Below, piece by piece: positions 5,611 through 5,894 of a DNA stretch of 5,894 nucleotides (position 1 is its first letter; each line of letters opens with the position of its first letter). The stretch is from an uncultured Nitrospinaceae bacterium (GTDB taxonomy: Bacteria; Nitrospinota; Nitrospinia; Nitrospinales; VA-1), in the NCBI GenBank assembly GCA_913043155.1, contig CAJWLY010000100.1:1-5894 (forward strand). Direction: 5' to 3'. The notes under the pieces were generated by a model that worked only from the letters and a program-made list of their open reading frames with translations, ran no database searches and was not told the DNA's origin. The position numbers and the translations under genes were made by a program.

Positions 5611-5894
5611 ATGCTGCCAGAATGGATCCTGTTTAGAAAAAAAATAGAGGATTCCAAACACGCTCTTCAAGGAGCCTGCCTCGGATATGCCAAGCTCATG
5701 GGGGCTGATCTGGTAGGGGCCGATTTGAGAGGAGCCGACCTGAGTACCGCTTACTTGATTCGGGCTAACCTGAGCGGGGCCAACCTGAGCGGGGCCGATT
5801 TAAGCGGAGCGGTTATCAGCGAGGCTAACCTGAGTGGGGCTGATTTGGGCGATGCTGATCTGGAAGATGCATACTTGAACGGAGCCGATTTAAC
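5611..5894 (+). CDS. Pentapeptide-repeat protein (5' part, runs off the right edge)
   Basis: An open frame from the ATG at 5611 continues to the window end, giving at least 94 residues with no stop. GGAG (5599-5602) is a good ribosome-binding site at 8 bases. After a short N-terminal segment (about 1-20, MLPEWILFRK...), from about residue 21 the protein consists of A(D/N)LXX units such as GADLV, GADLR, GANLS and GADLG, roughly 15 in view. Such repeats fold into a right-handed quadrilateral beta-helix. There is no signal peptide or membrane segment in the visible part. Family members have varied or unknown roles; some (Qnr, MfpA) mimic DNA and bind gyrase, but nothing here shows that function. 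The coding DNA has a clear 15-base period. It starts 40 bases after def on the same strand and could be co-transcribed with it. Confidence 0.88.
   Translation, partial: MLPEWILFRKKIEDSKHALQGACLGYAKLMGADLVGADLRGADLSTAYLIRANLSGANLSGADLSGAVISEANLSGADLGDADLEDAYLNGADL
5767..5796 (+). repeat. Exact tandem 15-base repeat inside the pentapeptide gene
   Basis: AACCTGAGCGGGGCC occurs twice back to back (5767-5781 and 5782-5796), each copy encoding NLSGA. Near copies (AACCTGAGTGGGGCT and variants) follow about 30 bases downstream. Identity at the DNA level, including synonymous positions, suggests recent unit duplication or slippage. Confidence 0.85.

Overview
The window looks like an ordinary chromosomal stretch of a Gram-negative-type bacterium with about 50% GC. 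It carries one minus-strand gene, four complete plus-strand genes and a fifth plus-strand gene cut by the right edge. A UbiA-family prenyltransferase near an aminofutalosine synthase points to menaquinone made by the futalosine (Mqn) route. That route occurs in groups such as Nitrospinota, Nitrospirota and Desulfobacterota, among others. I cannot fix the taxon from sequence alone.

Left edge (1-323): no convincing protein gene. Read on the minus strand, this stretch resembles the promoter and leader of an rRNA operon lying just outside the window. It has an extended -10 (TGGTATAAT), a second -35/-10 pair behind an A+T-rich UP-like tract, a chain of alternating complementary segments, and a boxA-like GCTCTTTGAAAA about 45 bases from the edge. 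The rRNA gene itself is not in view.

324-2084 (minus): a complete ABC exporter half-transporter of the MsbA/LmrA type. It is divergent from the rest of the genes, across a roughly 150-base gap holding an 11-base palindrome.

2235-4388 (plus): a UbiA-superfamily prenyltransferase (probable MqnP) and the radical SAM enzyme MqnE, separated by 207 bases. The gap contains two imperfect inverted repeats and a perfect TATAAT, so mqnE probably has its own promoter. The two enzymes act at different steps of the same pathway: MqnE makes aminofutalosine early, and MqnP attaches the polyprenyl tail late.

4520-5570 (plus): a double-ACT-domain protein of the GcvR-like type and peptide deformylase, only 4 bases apart and probably translationally coupled. 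A short perfect hairpin separates def from the start of a pentapeptide-repeat protein (5611 to the edge). That last gene is truncated only by the window boundary.

I found no mobile element, CRISPR array, tRNA or clear new system. The most informative non-coding signal is the inferred rRNA leader at the left edge.
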